Shown here: positions 19,278 to 28,681 of the stretch, in pieces
How positions within the stretch are numbered: the first letter of the stretch is position 1
Layout of the letters: every line of letters begins with the position of its first letter
Assembly (NCBI GenBank): GCA_020630435.1
Contig: JAHDBJ010000018.1
Location: 20,495 to 84,494 of the forward strand
DNA length: 64,000 bases
Source: Saprospiraceae bacterium
GTDB taxonomy: Bacteria > Bacteroidota > Bacteroidia > Chitinophagales > Saprospiraceae
Direction: 5' to 3'
Translations under genes and position numbers: made by a program
The notes under the pieces: model-generated
Seen by the model: the letters and a program-made list of their open reading frames with translations, nothing else
What the model was told of the DNA's origin: nothing
The model's database searches: none

Positions 19278-20312
19278 TTAAAAAATAGGGCAATTCTTCT
19301 GTTCTTCTAATGGTTTAACGGTGGTAATAACATAATTCAAAGACGCTTCAAGTCCTCCTCTATTATTTGTTGCCACATTAAAATTTGAAATATTAATATC
19401 ATAGCTTAATCCCAAACGCCATGCCTTATAATCAATTTCAATACTTGGAATTAATGCATCATTTACACGATAATATGCATATATCCCTAAGGCTCTTTCA
19501 TTTGAACGCTGTCTACTAAAATGTAACTTAGATCCCAAGCCTATTAACCCTTCTTGATATTCATTTTGTAGCATTCCAATGCCTCTAACTACAATATCAA
19601 ATTGAGGATTAATATTGATAAATATATTTGTTGAGAGCATCAACTTAAGAGGCAATTTTATATTATCTTCTAAGAAGTTTTGTCTAGGATGATTCAAATG
19701 AAATATTCCTATCCCAACATCACCATACGAATATCCTCCACCTTTTTTTTCCTTTTGTGTAAAGTGATAATTAATCCCCGCAGAAAAATCGGAATAAAAG
19801 TAACTTGTTTGATCAAAATTTTCTCTAGTAGATAAGGATTCATCAAAAATATCTCCGTTGTATTGACTATCAAATGTAAGGTTTGAAAAATCAAAAGAAC
19901 GTTGAGATGCCGTATAGTTAAATCCTACTGTAAAAAAATGATATTGATTCAATTGCTTTGTATATGCTAGAGATAAACCTATTTGAAATAAACTTAACTC
20001 CGCATCTCCTGCTTTATCATAGTTTAAAATAAACCCTAGCCCTAAAACATCATTCTTAAGTTTTTGTCCAAGCAATTTTGTATCTATACTTCCCGAAAAT
20101 GTGGTATAAGGAACAGGGACACTATTCCATTGACTTCGATAATTTGCTACAAATCTGTAATCACCATTAAATACACCAACTGACGCTGGATTTACATAAA
20201 TGGGTGCATTATAATATTGTGAAAAATGCAAATCCTGAGCTATTACCTGCAAGGTATTGAAGAGTAATATTGTGGTGATCAGTATTTTTTTTATATAAAA
20301 ATAAATATACAT
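19278..20312 (-). CDS. PorP/SprF family outer-membrane protein
   Basis: 344 aa, equal in length to the copy at 9916-10950 and similar throughout (QDLHFSQYYNAPIYVNPASVG, NGDIFDESLSTRENF, ending EEQKNCPIF). The signal sequence covers about 25 residues and the rest is beta-barrel. It probably supports secretion or anchoring of the 888-aa CHU_C protein encoded 10 bases upstream. The start MYIYFYIKK lies in a poor context but no better in-frame start precedes the signal peptide. The two copies are clearly paralogous, which suggests that each surface protein has its own partner. Confidence 0.9.
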   Translation of the reverse strand: MYIYFYIKKILITTILLFNTLQVIAQDLHFSQYYNAPIYVNPASVGVFNGDYRFVANYRSQWNSVPVPYTTFSGSIDTKLLGQKLKNDVLGLGFILNYDKAGDAELSLFQIGLSLAYTKQLNQYHFFTVGFNYTASQRSFDFSNLTFDSQYNGDIFDESLSTRENFDQTSYFYSDFSAGINYHFTQKEKKGGGYSYGDVGIGIFHLNHPRQNFLEDNIKLPLKLMLSTNIFININPQFDIVVRGIGMLQNEYQEGLIGLGSKLHFSRQRSNERALGIYAYYRVNDALIPSIEIDYKAWRLGLSYDINISNFNVATNNRGGLEASLNYVITTVKPLEEQKNCPIF

Positions 20313-20322
20313 TTTCCTAATA

Positions 20323-22989
20323 TTATCGTATTAAAGTTACATTCCCTTTTTTTATAAATGTAGTCCCACCTATACATTCTACTTTTAAATAATAAGCAAA
20401 AACATCGGGAGCAAGGGTTGTACCATTTAATGTACCATCCCAGCCTAGTCCTTGATCTGTTGTTTCAAAAACTTTTTGTCCCCATCTATTATAAATAATC
20501 AATTGAAGAGTTTCGATTGTATTTCCCCTAACGTAGAATAAATCATTTGCACCATCATTATTAGGTGTAAAAGCATTTGGAATAAATATAGATGGTATTT
20601 CACAAATCACTTCTCTAACATATATAGTAATAGAATCACGATTAACACAACCATTGGCATCTTCTATATCTAAATAATATGTTGTTGTTATAGATGGTAG
20701 AGCTGTAGGGTTATAAATGGAAGTATTATTAAGGGTGTTATTAGATTCCCATTCATAAAAATATGTATCATTATTGGTGGCAATCAATTGTACTTCTTCT
20801 CCATTGTAAATACTATCATTCGGTAAAGCTACGATATCTAAATTTGGCAAATATGGATTAGAAAGTGATACATATATTGAATCTATATTTTCACATCCAA
20901 ACTGATTCGTAGTAGTAAGATAAAACCATTGTCCATTTTCAGAAGGAGCGACTTCTATAATAGAGGTATTTGTAGAGGATACTATTTCAGTTTCAGGTGA
21001 CCATGAATAGATTAATGTATCATTAGGATCAAAATTACTCGCTTCAATTTCAAAACGTTGACCGATACACCGCCAAACATCAGAAGTTAAACCTATGTTC
21101 GTTCCTTGTTCTATTATATTTATGGTATCAATTGCTTGGCATCCATATTCATCTGTTGCCCTTGCATAAACATCTGCTGAACCAAATAATGAAAATTGAA
21201 TTGTATTTCCTGTATCAAATATATTTGAAAAAAAAGGATTCGTAGACCATTCTATATTAGTCGCCAATTCGCTTGTTGCCATAATTTCAATTTCACTATC
21301 ACAAGTAATAATATCTTCAGGTAATTCTATATCTACAACTTCGGGAGTAAAAACCCTTACATCTTTTTCAAAAGTACAGAGACCGTCACTCGTTTCTATC
21401 ACAACATGATATATTCTATCATTTGGAGGATATGCTACAGGAGAAGCTACGGTGTCATTACTCAAACCAGCACTAGGAAACCACTGATAGAGTAAATCTG
21501 TTGGTCCTCCAGGATTCAATACGACTGGTTCTTCTTGACAAAAAGCAACAACATCTGGAATATCGACTTCATAGAGATTAATACCAAAAACTCTACGTAA
21601 AGATTTTTCGCAACCATTTTCTGCCACTAATGTCAAAGTTATACTGTATACCCCTTGTTCCGTAAATGTAAATGTAGGTTCTTCCAGTTCAGAGCTTTGT
21701 CCATCTGATACCAACCACTCATAGCTTATTATTGTGCTTAAAGTATCATAGGAATTATTTTGAATTCTAATATCTTGTTGGTCGATACAACCTTCTGGAA
21801 TTAGATCATATTCTACAAATAAAGAATTAGGCAAAATTCGAATTTCTTCTATTATTGAATCTTTACAAGTATTTGTCTTGCTCGAAAGCAATTTTACTTG
21901 ATAATTGCCTATATCTGGGAAGGTAAACTCTGGATGTTCGTTCGTAGATGTTCCTAAGACTTGTCCATTATCCATAAATGTCCAAAGGAAATCAGTAGCA
22001 TTCAAACTTTTATTTTGAAAATTTACTGTTGGGAAGTCACAAAATACATCTGGATTGAAAAAAGCGGCTGTTGTCGTACCACACACTCCAATATTATATT
22101 GAAAATCTCGCTGTGATGTGGATATCAATATTCCATTTCGATATTCTTCTACACAAACCCCCACAACAAACTGTCCAATTGTATTCGGTGTTCCTGTTAA
22201 TAATCCTGTTCTAGAATCGATCTTTAATGGAGTACCTCCAAGTACATCATCAAGTGTGTAGGGTGTCCTCCATTCCAATAATGCATAAGGTGGATTATTC
22301 GGAGGTTGAGGTCTTGGTATATCTCTATCTGCTCCAGTAAAGGGCGTACATAGGCTATAAACTAATGAATCTCCATCTGGATCAATCGCAGAGTGGTCAA
22401 AAATAATTGGTTCGTTAACACAAATATAAAAGGGAGGCCATTCCTTAAATACAGCACTAGAGTTGCATTCAGAAAGTGCTTCTTCTGAAATATAGTTATA
22501 AAAAGTAGCCCCTGTAGAAAGTGGATCAACAATATTCAATATTGTAACATTCCTACAACAACGCTGATAGGCCAATTGGTATCCGCCAGGTCGTAGTGGA
22601 AGTCGAACAGTATCTCTATAATTAGTTGTATGAACACATACATCTGGAGGAACAACTAGACATTCATCAAATAGAACTGGAGCAAGAGTATCATCTTCCA
22701 TTAAATCTATTCGAAGTTGACCATTATTAACCTCAGTAATTAGAGCATTATTTACATCAAAAATACCAACAGAAGCAGGATCATCAAAATAAGCTCTAGG
22801 ACTACCATTAAAACAATCTCTAAAAACAACAAGTGAAATTTCATAGTTATCACCTCCCAAACAACGATAATTTAACTCTCCTCCTACTATATGCGTAGCT
22901 TGTGTGATTTTTGGAAAAACACACAGCGAAATGGTTAATATATATATTCGTAATAAAGAAATTTTCATTAATAAAATTTCATTTTTCAA
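20323..22989 (-). CDS. Exported surface protein with PKD-like domains and CHU_C sorting domain
   Basis: 888 aa. The signal peptide ends near QA/THIVGG; an alternative start at Met8 (22968) would shorten the n-region. The mature N-terminus THIVGGELNYRCLG and the CCRN motif at about 150 mark a family of long Bacteroidota surface proteins. A cadherin/Ig-like unit with DPDGDSLVYSL follows, then two PKD-like domains (about 310-470) and several Ig-like units. The C-terminus is CHU_C (NAFTPNNDGANDLF, YNRWGQKVFE, GWDG, ending KKGNVTLIR), the signal for type IX secretion. It heads a three-gene unit with SprF and the OmpA/TPR protein. The ligand is unknown. Confidence 0.9.
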   Translation of the reverse strand: MKNEILLMKISLLRIYILTISLCVFPKITQATHIVGGELNYRCLGGDNYEISLVVFRDCFNGSPRAYFDDPASVGIFDVNNALITEVNNGQLRIDLMEDDTLAPVLFDECLVVPPDVCVHTTNYRDTVRLPLRPGGYQLAYQRCCRNVTILNIVDPLSTGATFYNYISEEALSECNSSAVFKEWPPFYICVNEPIIFDHSAIDPDGDSLVYSLCTPFTGADRDIPRPQPPNNPPYALLEWRTPYTLDDVLGGTPLKIDSRTGLLTGTPNTIGQFVVGVCVEEYRNGILISTSQRDFQYNIGVCGTTTAAFFNPDVFCDFPTVNFQNKSLNATDFLWTFMDNGQVLGTSTNEHPEFTFPDIGNYQVKLLSSKTNTCKDSIIEEIRILPNSLFVEYDLIPEGCIDQQDIRIQNNSYDTLSTIISYEWLVSDGQSSELEEPTFTFTEQGVYSITLTLVAENGCEKSLRRVFGINLYEVDIPDVVAFCQEEPVVLNPGGPTDLLYQWFPSAGLSNDTVASPVAYPPNDRIYHVVIETSDGLCTFEKDVRVFTPEVVDIELPEDIITCDSEIEIMATSELATNIEWSTNPFFSNIFDTGNTIQFSLFGSADVYARATDEYGCQAIDTINIIEQGTNIGLTSDVWRCIGQRFEIEASNFDPNDTLIYSWSPETEIVSSTNTSIIEVAPSENGQWFYLTTTNQFGCENIDSIYVSLSNPYLPNLDIVALPNDSIYNGEEVQLIATNNDTYFYEWESNNTLNNTSIYNPTALPSITTTYYLDIEDANGCVNRDSITIYVREVICEIPSIFIPNAFTPNNDGANDLFYVRGNTIETLQLIIYNRWGQKVFETTDQGLGWDGTLNGTTLAPDVFAYYLKVECIGGTTFIKKGNVTLIR

Positions 22990-23448
22990 TATTAAAATTG
23001 TTACAAATTAATATAATCCTACTTGTAAAGTAAGCTTATTATTTATAATTCAGCAAAAAAAATTGTATAGTATTTTTTAAAATAAAAAAATAATGATTGT
23101 TAATAAATTTCTTAATATTATTAATACTAAACTTATATATTTAATAGACCTCTCTCAAGTAAAAAATCCATTGATAATTTATAGCTACCACTATAGCATT
23201 GTTTTTTTAAATTACAAATAAACCATGTCACAAAATCAATTTTTTGTACCATTTTTAATGTATTGGCATAGTTATTGAACTAAAGTAGATGTCCCCCTCT
23301 ATTCTACCCCTCATCATTTATTATTATCTATAACTTGACTAACAAAATGTAGTATGTCAATACAGTCATTTTGTTGTCTACCTCAGTAGAAATACTCCCT
23401 ACTGAGACAATACCTTATTGTCTTTATTTATCTATCAATCAAATTATT
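22990..23448. other. Divergent intergenic region of the surface island
   Basis: 459 bases, very AT-rich at 23040-23230. It must hold the promoters for the minus-strand CHU_C operon and the plus-strand type A sorted protein. A nested hairpin lies at 23341-23375. No gene or family repeat is visible. Confidence 0.45.
23341..23375 (+). promoter_or_regulatory. Nested hairpin in the leader of the type A sorted protein
   Basis: AACAAAATG (23341-23349) pairs with CATTTTGTT (23367-23375), and inside it GTAT pairs with ATAC around GTCA. It ends 73 bases before the chosen start codon, so it would be in the leader if transcription starts upstream. No regulator is known. Confidence 0.35.
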
Positions 23449-25212
23449 ATGCAAAAAAATTTTACAAAAACAATTTTCAAACTAACATTAGGATTATTGA
23501 TTTTATGTTTTTCTTCAAACCTAATAGCACAATGTACCTCTGCTCCTTCTCTACAACCTGATAATGCTAGTACTTGTCCTAATACTACTGTTACTGGCGA
23601 TTATGGTACAAATGACTCTGGATATGATGATATTAGAGTACGAGTTGTGACAAATGGAGAACATGGTTCTGCAAGTTTAAATAGTTTTACTCTTCAATTT
23701 GAATATGAGCCTGATTATAATTATTGTGGTCTTGACTCTATTCAATATCGGGTTTGTAATGGAGGATATGAAGGTCAAAGTAATCCTGCTTGTTGTGACA
23801 CAACATGGATTTATATTACAGTAGGTGATAGTACCCCTCCTGTAATTGATAATGAACCAAGTAATACAAGTACAGCTTGTAGTGCAATACCTAGTCCTCC
23901 TGAATTTAGTATTACCGAAGATTGTTTCATTGACACAATGTCGTTCGTAGAAACATCAACAGAGATAGGTGTTGGTACACCAGATATTTTAGCACACTGG
24001 ACAATTGATGATTGTGCATTAAGTATTTTTAACAATGGTGGTTTAGGAGTAGCTGTAAATCAAAATGGATGTTTAAGTGCTACCGCTTCCAATGTTACAA
24101 GAGTATCCGTTGGTAATTCATGTAATGATCGATTTGGATATCATGATGCTATTTGTTTTAATAACTTTGAAGCAGCATGGGTAGATAATTCTGATGAAGC
24201 CCTAGACTTTTCTTTTACTGCTGGTCCATCTGATTCTGGTAAACTAACAATGCTTCAATTTGACGAACAACAATTTTTAAATTTTAATAGTGGATTACAC
24301 AATTATCCTCAGTATTATGGTGTGCGTGTATTGAAAAATGGTGTTGAAATATACAAATCAATTGGAAATCCTACTTCTCCAGGTTGGAGTACAGAAGTTC
24401 ATTACTTCAATAACGATGCAGACTTTATTTTTTCTGGTGGAGATGTCTTCTCTTTTGAAATTTTAGGATATGATGCAACCATCTCTGATGATTCCGCAGT
24501 ATGGGAAGTAGACGAAATTCGACTTTATGGTTATTGTGGTTCGACGAGTGCTTGTGATCAAATTTATACCATAACACGTACTTGGGAATGCACCGATGTT
24601 TGTGGTAATACTGAAACATATACACAAGAGATAATCGTAACGCCCACTACTCCAGTTGAAATGACTTACTTTGAAGGTCGTGCTAAACAATGTAGTGCTG
24701 CTCTAGAATGGGAAACAGCTAGTGAAGAGCAAAATGATTATTTTATGGTAGAACATAGCTTTGATGGTAGGACATTCAATTCAATTGGAATTGTCAAAGG
24801 TCATGGTACAACTTCTGTAGTACAAAACTATACTTTTGAACATGAAAATGTAAGGCAAAATCTCAATCATTATCGATTAAAACAAGTAGACTATGATGGT
24901 ACTTTTGCTTATTCAGACATTGTGAGTGTCAATAGTAATTGTTATAAAGAAGAAAGAGGAATTACTAGTATTTTCCCTAATCCAACTACTGGAGAAGTAA
25001 AAGTCAAATTCTATATGGAAAATGCCCAAGATGTTGAATTAATCATTAGCGATATGATGGGAAGAACTATCACTAGCTCTAATATTCAACTTAACCAAGG
25101 AAATAATCTTTTTGATATTAATATGACTGATCAAAAATCAGGTATTTATTTCATTCAAATGAAAAATGAAGGATGGAAATCACAAACATTTAAAATAATT
25201 AAATTAGATTAA
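23449..25212 (+). CDS. Exported protein with type A T9SS sorting domain
   Basis: 587 aa from the start at MQKNFTK, which gives a good signal peptide (ending IAQ/C); 26 upstream in-frame codons lack signal character. A cadherin-like unit (about 30-130) with CNGGYEGQSN is followed by a region that may be a lectin-like or jelly-roll domain (about 185-370). Next is an HYR-like motif (TRTWECTDVCGNT). The conserved pre-C-terminal beta domain runs from VEMTYFEG to YRLKQVDYDG. The C-terminal type A domain starts FPNPTTGEVKV and ends QTFKIIKLD. It is secreted or surface bound. Ligand or activity is unknown. An intrinsic terminator follows. Confidence 0.88.
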   Translation: MQKNFTKTIFKLTLGLLILCFSSNLIAQCTSAPSLQPDNASTCPNTTVTGDYGTNDSGYDDIRVRVVTNGEHGSASLNSFTLQFEYEPDYNYCGLDSIQYRVCNGGYEGQSNPACCDTTWIYITVGDSTPPVIDNEPSNTSTACSAIPSPPEFSITEDCFIDTMSFVETSTEIGVGTPDILAHWTIDDCALSIFNNGGLGVAVNQNGCLSATASNVTRVSVGNSCNDRFGYHDAICFNNFEAAWVDNSDEALDFSFTAGPSDSGKLTMLQFDEQQFLNFNSGLHNYPQYYGVRVLKNGVEIYKSIGNPTSPGWSTEVHYFNNDADFIFSGGDVFSFEILGYDATISDDSAVWEVDEIRLYGYCGSTSACDQIYTITRTWECTDVCGNTETYTQEIIVTPTTPVEMTYFEGRAKQCSAALEWETASEEQNDYFMVEHSFDGRTFNSIGIVKGHGTTSVVQNYTFEHENVRQNLNHYRLKQVDYDGTFAYSDIVSVNSNCYKEERGITSIFPNPTTGEVKVKFYMENAQDVELIISDMMGRTITSSNIQLNQGNNLFDINMTDQKSGIYFIQMKNEGWKSQTFKIIKLD

Positions 25213-25247
25213 GATATAGATTTATTGATAACTGTATTGAACTTTAG

Positions 25248-25279
25248 GGCTGTCTCATTAATTTGAGACAGCCTTTTTT
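25248..25279 (+). terminator. Intrinsic terminator
   Basis: GGCTGTCTCA (25248-25257) pairs perfectly with TGAGACAGCC (25264-25273) and six T follow. It ends at the stop of the opposing zinc-ribbon gene. Confidence 0.92.
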
Positions 25280-26026
25280 CTATAAGGCTTCCTCTGGAAT
25301 TCTCCTATCTACAATGCCTATCTGTCGTTCAATTTCTTGTTCCAAATATCGAGCTTTTGATAAACTTTGCATATTAGGAATCAATTTGAGGTGTTTTTGT
25401 CCCTCTAAACCATTGACAATCATATACACAGAATGATGCGTTGGTGTAGATCGAACATAAATTTGATCAATATCTTCGATATTAAATTGTTGATCTTTAT
25501 TAAACTTTTTAGGGCGCCATTTGATAGTCATATATTGATCATCAATACTAAAATAAACTTTATGCTTTGATGCATTGAAGAGTCGATAGAATAGTAAAAG
25601 ACAGATTGTCCATGGAAGAACTGCAAAAAGCATATTTCCACTTTCTTTGTAGAATATAGCCGAAAATAGGAAAGCGAAAATAGGAAAAAAAATGGCTAGA
25701 AGTACCTCTACGACATTTTGAGGTTGCGTCATTGTAATATCCAATTCATCATTATAATGAAAAATATCAATGCCCTCAGGTCGAATAACTTCTTGCTTAG
25801 CTGGAGGTAAGGCAACCAATGCTGTTATCTCTTCTTGAAAAGAAAATACACTATCGCATTCATTACATTTGGCTATCTTATCATTAATATTCATATCCTT
25901 AGCAGGGATAGTATTGCTACAAGAAGGACACTCAATTTTCTTAAATTCCTTGGTGCTGTTGGATAACAATTCGTCAAATGCCTCTTTTTCCTTTACGCTC
26001 TGTTTTGTTTTATGTTTATTATTCAT
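25280..26026 (-). CDS. Zinc-ribbon membrane protein, paralog 1
   Basis: 248 aa, not a recognised family. A charged N-terminus is followed by a zinc ribbon with C33-x2-C36 and C54-x2-C57. The segment EVIRPEGIDIFHY follows, then two membrane helices at about 107-150. A cytoplasmic beta-rich domain (WRPKKFNKDQQFNIEDIDQIYV, NGLEGQKHLKL) looks PH-like. A paralog with the same cysteine positions is encoded at 27594-28364. It is 12 bases downstream of a small lipoprotein gene and is probably cotranscribed with it. The topology would leave both ribbon and C-terminal domain in the cytoplasm. The function is unknown. Confidence 0.75.
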   Translation of the reverse strand: MNNKHKTKQSVKEKEAFDELLSNSTKEFKKIECPSCSNTIPAKDMNINDKIAKCNECDSVFSFQEEITALVALPPAKQEVIRPEGIDIFHYNDELDITMTQPQNVVEVLLAIFFPIFAFLFSAIFYKESGNMLFAVLPWTICLLLFYRLFNASKHKVYFSIDDQYMTIKWRPKKFNKDQQFNIEDIDQIYVRSTPTHHSVYMIVNGLEGQKHLKLIPNMQSLSKARYLEQEIERQIGIVDRRIPEEAL

Positions 26027-26038
26027 TTTTTAAAATTC

Positions 26039-26347
26039 TTATTCACAAATTTCTCCAATCCATTTTCTATCAATTTTTTCATTTTCATTAATATGAAATA
26101 CCGCTCCTATCACACATCCTGTAGGGCCAACCGAATCCAACAAGTATCTATAATCAAATCCCATATCAATTGGCACTCCTAAGATTTTAGGTAAGACACT
26201 TTTATCTACTCCAAGTTGTATCCCATCTACTGCCTTTTGTAGACTAACATAATCCCGATGTTGTTGGTAGTGTTTTCCATAATCGTATAGTTCAGACGAA
26301 CTATTACAACTAAAAAATAATACTATAATAAATGATAATTTTTTCAT
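26039..26347 (-). CDS. Small lipoprotein, possibly BamE/SmpA-like fold
   Basis: 102 aa. A short lipoprotein signal with lipobox-like LFFSC (C14). The mature part has a helix-helix-strand pattern (AVDGIQLGVDKSVLPKILGVP, then strands ending VFHINENEKIDRKWIGE) that resembles the BamE/SmpA fold, a guess from shape only. Two cysteines near the end may form a disulfide. It is encoded upstream of a zinc-ribbon membrane protein. The role is unknown. Confidence 0.6.
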   Translation of the reverse strand: MKKLSFIIVLFFSCNSSSELYDYGKHYQQHRDYVSLQKAVDGIQLGVDKSVLPKILGVPIDMGFDYRYLLDSVGPTGCVIGAVFHINENEKIDRKWIGEICE

Positions 26348-26468
26348 TGGTTATTGTTAATTGAGTATTTCTTTTCTGTAGAGCTCGCCTACAGAATTTT
26401 TGAATCACTTTGTATAATACTAAATTTATATAAAATAAATGAAAAAATAAATATCTCTATACTTCTCT

Positions 26469-26476
26469 TATTTTTG
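26469..26476 (+). promoter_or_regulatory. Bacteroidota -7 box (TATTTTTG)
   Basis: Matches TAnnTTTG and ends 19 bases before the start of the coiled-coil exported protein. No TTG is seen at the usual -33 spacing. Confidence 0.4.
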
Positions 26477-26495
26477 TATTTGTAAACTATACAAA

Positions 26496-27512
26496 ATGAA
26501 AAAGATTATAGCATTAATTATAATAGTAGCTTCTACGATACAATTAGTAGCCCAAATAGATTCTTTGAGAACAGTTAGTCTTATTGCAGCTATTAGGGTA
26601 ACCGATATGGAAAAAATAGAGCTGCAACTCCAACAATTGTTTAATGAAGAACGCACTGTTCCTGATTTTTTCTACCGTGAAAAATCCAAGTTAACAACAC
26701 GATTTGAATTGTCTGAAAAAAGGTATTATTCATTCGAAAAACAATTGGAGAACTGGGGTTATGTTGAGTCTATCAAAATAGAATCAATCAATTACAATGA
26801 TAAATTAAATACTATAGACAAAAAAATAGAACGACTTCAAAAAGAAGTTATTAAGTATGAAGACATTTTATCTAAAGTTAATGTACAATCCGAAAACCAT
26901 GTAAGGTATTGGGAAAAGCTAGAAATGCGAAAAGATGAACTCCGCTCCCTACTCCGTCTAAAAGATGATTATCGACAAAATAATAAACGTTTTGAAGTAG
27001 AATTGACGCTTAAGGAAGAAAATATGATGTCCTATGAACCTGATTTTTCTTTTGTAAATATGCCTGGACTACAATATTCTTTTTTAAATATTGAAAATCC
27101 TGTGGATAGTCTATTTCCTGAAAATATGAATGGATATAGTTTAAAATATTTACTCAATCGCAGAAAAACCTATATAGAGTTAGGATTATATCGTGCTAAC
27201 GGGGAAAGTGTAACAACAACTTTTAGTGAAATGTATACTTTTGGTATAGGACAAGATTTTTATTCTACTCATTTAGGACGAGGTGCAAGACGATTTTTAA
27301 ATTTATATTCGGGTTTCAAAATCGGTGTTTTTTACCTTTCAAGTGATACTCGAAAAATTACATCATGGTATGCTACGCCTTCATTGGGAATAGAAATATT
27401 TAAAACCAAAAACATCTTATTAGATAATAAATTAGGTTACTATCTGCCTTTTAAAGAAAATAAAAACTTAAGAGGACTAATTTACGATATATCTTTCAAT
27501 GTAGTCTTTTGA
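26496..27512 (+). CDS. Exported protein with coiled coil and beta-barrel-like C-terminus
   Basis: 338 aa. Signal peptide 1-20 (ending VAQ). Residues 35-175 are highly charged and helical (EKIELQLQQLF, KKIERLQKEVIKYEDIL), likely coiled coil. From about 185 on the sequence alternates like an outer-membrane barrel (YIELGLYRANGES, FGIGQDFYSTHLG, LYSGFKIGVFYLSS) and ends in an aromatic residue after a hydrophobic strand (ISFNVVF), as outer-membrane barrels do. It lies between the paralogous zinc-ribbon genes. The function is unknown. Confidence 0.65.
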   Translation: MKKIIALIIIVASTIQLVAQIDSLRTVSLIAAIRVTDMEKIELQLQQLFNEERTVPDFFYREKSKLTTRFELSEKRYYSFEKQLENWGYVESIKIESINYNDKLNTIDKKIERLQKEVIKYEDILSKVNVQSENHVRYWEKLEMRKDELRSLLRLKDDYRQNNKRFEVELTLKEENMMSYEPDFSFVNMPGLQYSFLNIENPVDSLFPENMNGYSLKYLLNRRKTYIELGLYRANGESVTTTFSEMYTFGIGQDFYSTHLGRGARRFLNLYSGFKIGVFYLSSDTRKITSWYATPSLGIEIFKTKNILLDNKLGYYLPFKENKNLRGLIYDISFNVVF

Positions 27513-27524
27513 ATTACACCTTCT

Positions 27525-27588
27525 GAAGTTATTTAATAATAAAGGTTTATTTTAGTTATAAGCAAGCATTCTATTTTTTAACAGCTTC
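27525..27588. repeat. Palindromic intergenic repeat, copy C (64 bp, internally deleted)
   Basis: The left end GAAGTTATTTAATAAT, followed by AAAGGTT and AGTTATAAG, matches the left end of copy D; the right end TTCTATTTTTTAACAGCTTC matches its right end. About 100 central bases present in copy D are missing. It lies between convergent genes. Confidence 0.75.
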
Positions 27589-27593
27589 TCTAT

Positions 27594-28364
27594 TTAAATC
27601 GCATCATTTGGAGGTTTTTTATCAATAATACCAATATTTTTTTCAATCTCTTGTTCTAAATATTTTGCATGTGGTAAACTTTTCATATATTGAATTAACT
27701 TAATATACTTCTGTCCCTCTAAACCATTGATAATCATATTTAAACAATAATATCCTCTATCTTTACTAACATATAACTGTTCGATATCTTCAATATCAAA
27801 GTATTGATCTTTAGTAAAATTTTTCGGTCTCCACTGAACAGTCATATACCGATCATTAATACTAATATTGATTCTATGTTTAGATCTATTGGATAATTTA
27901 TAAAAGAAGAAAAAACAAAATAACCACGGAATAATAGTCGTCATTAATAAAATAGTAGATAATACTATCTTCGAACTCAAAACCAATAGTAGCAATGAAT
28001 ATGTAAAGGCTATAACAAATACGAATGCAGTGATTAATTGCAAGCCAACATTTAATGGTTGATTTACAGAAATATCTATTTCTTCTTTATAATGAAATAT
28101 ATCTATACCTTCGGGTCGAATTATTTCATGTTCAGCTACGAAATTAGAAGATTTCAGTTCATCAATCTCTTTATCAATAGAAAATAGACTATCACATTCT
28201 CCACATTTAGCTATTTTTTCATTTATGTTCAAGTTATGAGCAGGTATTGAACTACTACAGTAAGGACACTCAATTTTTTTAATAATATCAGGACTATTGG
28301 ACAATAACTCATCTAATGTCTCTTCTTCCTTTTCTTTGTATTTAGTTTTATGTTTATAGTTCAT
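27594..28364 (-). CDS. Zinc-ribbon membrane protein, paralog 2
   Basis: 256 aa, paralogous over its whole length to the protein at 25280-26026. Shared features are DELLSNS, IECPxCSxxIPA, NINxKIAKC, CDSxFS, IRPEGIDIFHY, WRPKxFxKDQ and NGLEGQKxxKL. Zinc-ribbon cysteines are at the same positions (C33, C36, C54, C57). The helices at about 107-160 are longer and more divergent. The duplication is old, as many loop residues differ. No neighbour suggests a substrate. The function is unknown. Confidence 0.75.
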   Translation of the reverse strand: MNYKHKTKYKEKEEETLDELLSNSPDIIKKIECPYCSSSIPAHNLNINEKIAKCGECDSLFSIDKEIDELKSSNFVAEHEIIRPEGIDIFHYKEEIDISVNQPLNVGLQLITAFVFVIAFTYSLLLLVLSSKIVLSTILLMTTIIPWLFCFFFFYKLSNRSKHRINISINDRYMTVQWRPKNFTKDQYFDIEDIEQLYVSKDRGYYCLNMIINGLEGQKYIKLIQYMKSLPHAKYLEQEIEKNIGIIDKKPPNDAI

Positions 28365-28681
28365 TTTTTAATTCTTAATTTTATAAATACCTTCAGTTCC
28401 ATCCATAAGAACAGGATGAAATTTCATCTCCTTTTCAGGTATTTATTTAATGAATAAAAACCTTTACTACTTACTTTTCAAAATAAAGCTGTATAAATTG
28501 TTTTGTACTGTACTCAAATAAGAAGGAAAGATAAACATTGATATATTTACCTAGTGCTGTGTTTATATAGAACGATATAAATCGAAAAAAGTTGTAAAAT
28601 AAATGATTATAAGTACTAGTAGATAGTAGTTTACATAGAATCGCTTATAAAGTTTCTAGACTTTTGAACATCATTTATAAA
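28365..28681. other. Intergenic region without visible gene
   Basis: 317 AT-rich bases. The only structure seen is a 14-bp perfect palindrome GATGAAATTTCATC at 28415-28428, about 50 bases upstream of the zinc-ribbon paralog 2 start, which might be an operator. Confidence refers to the absence of a gene. Confidence 0.4.
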
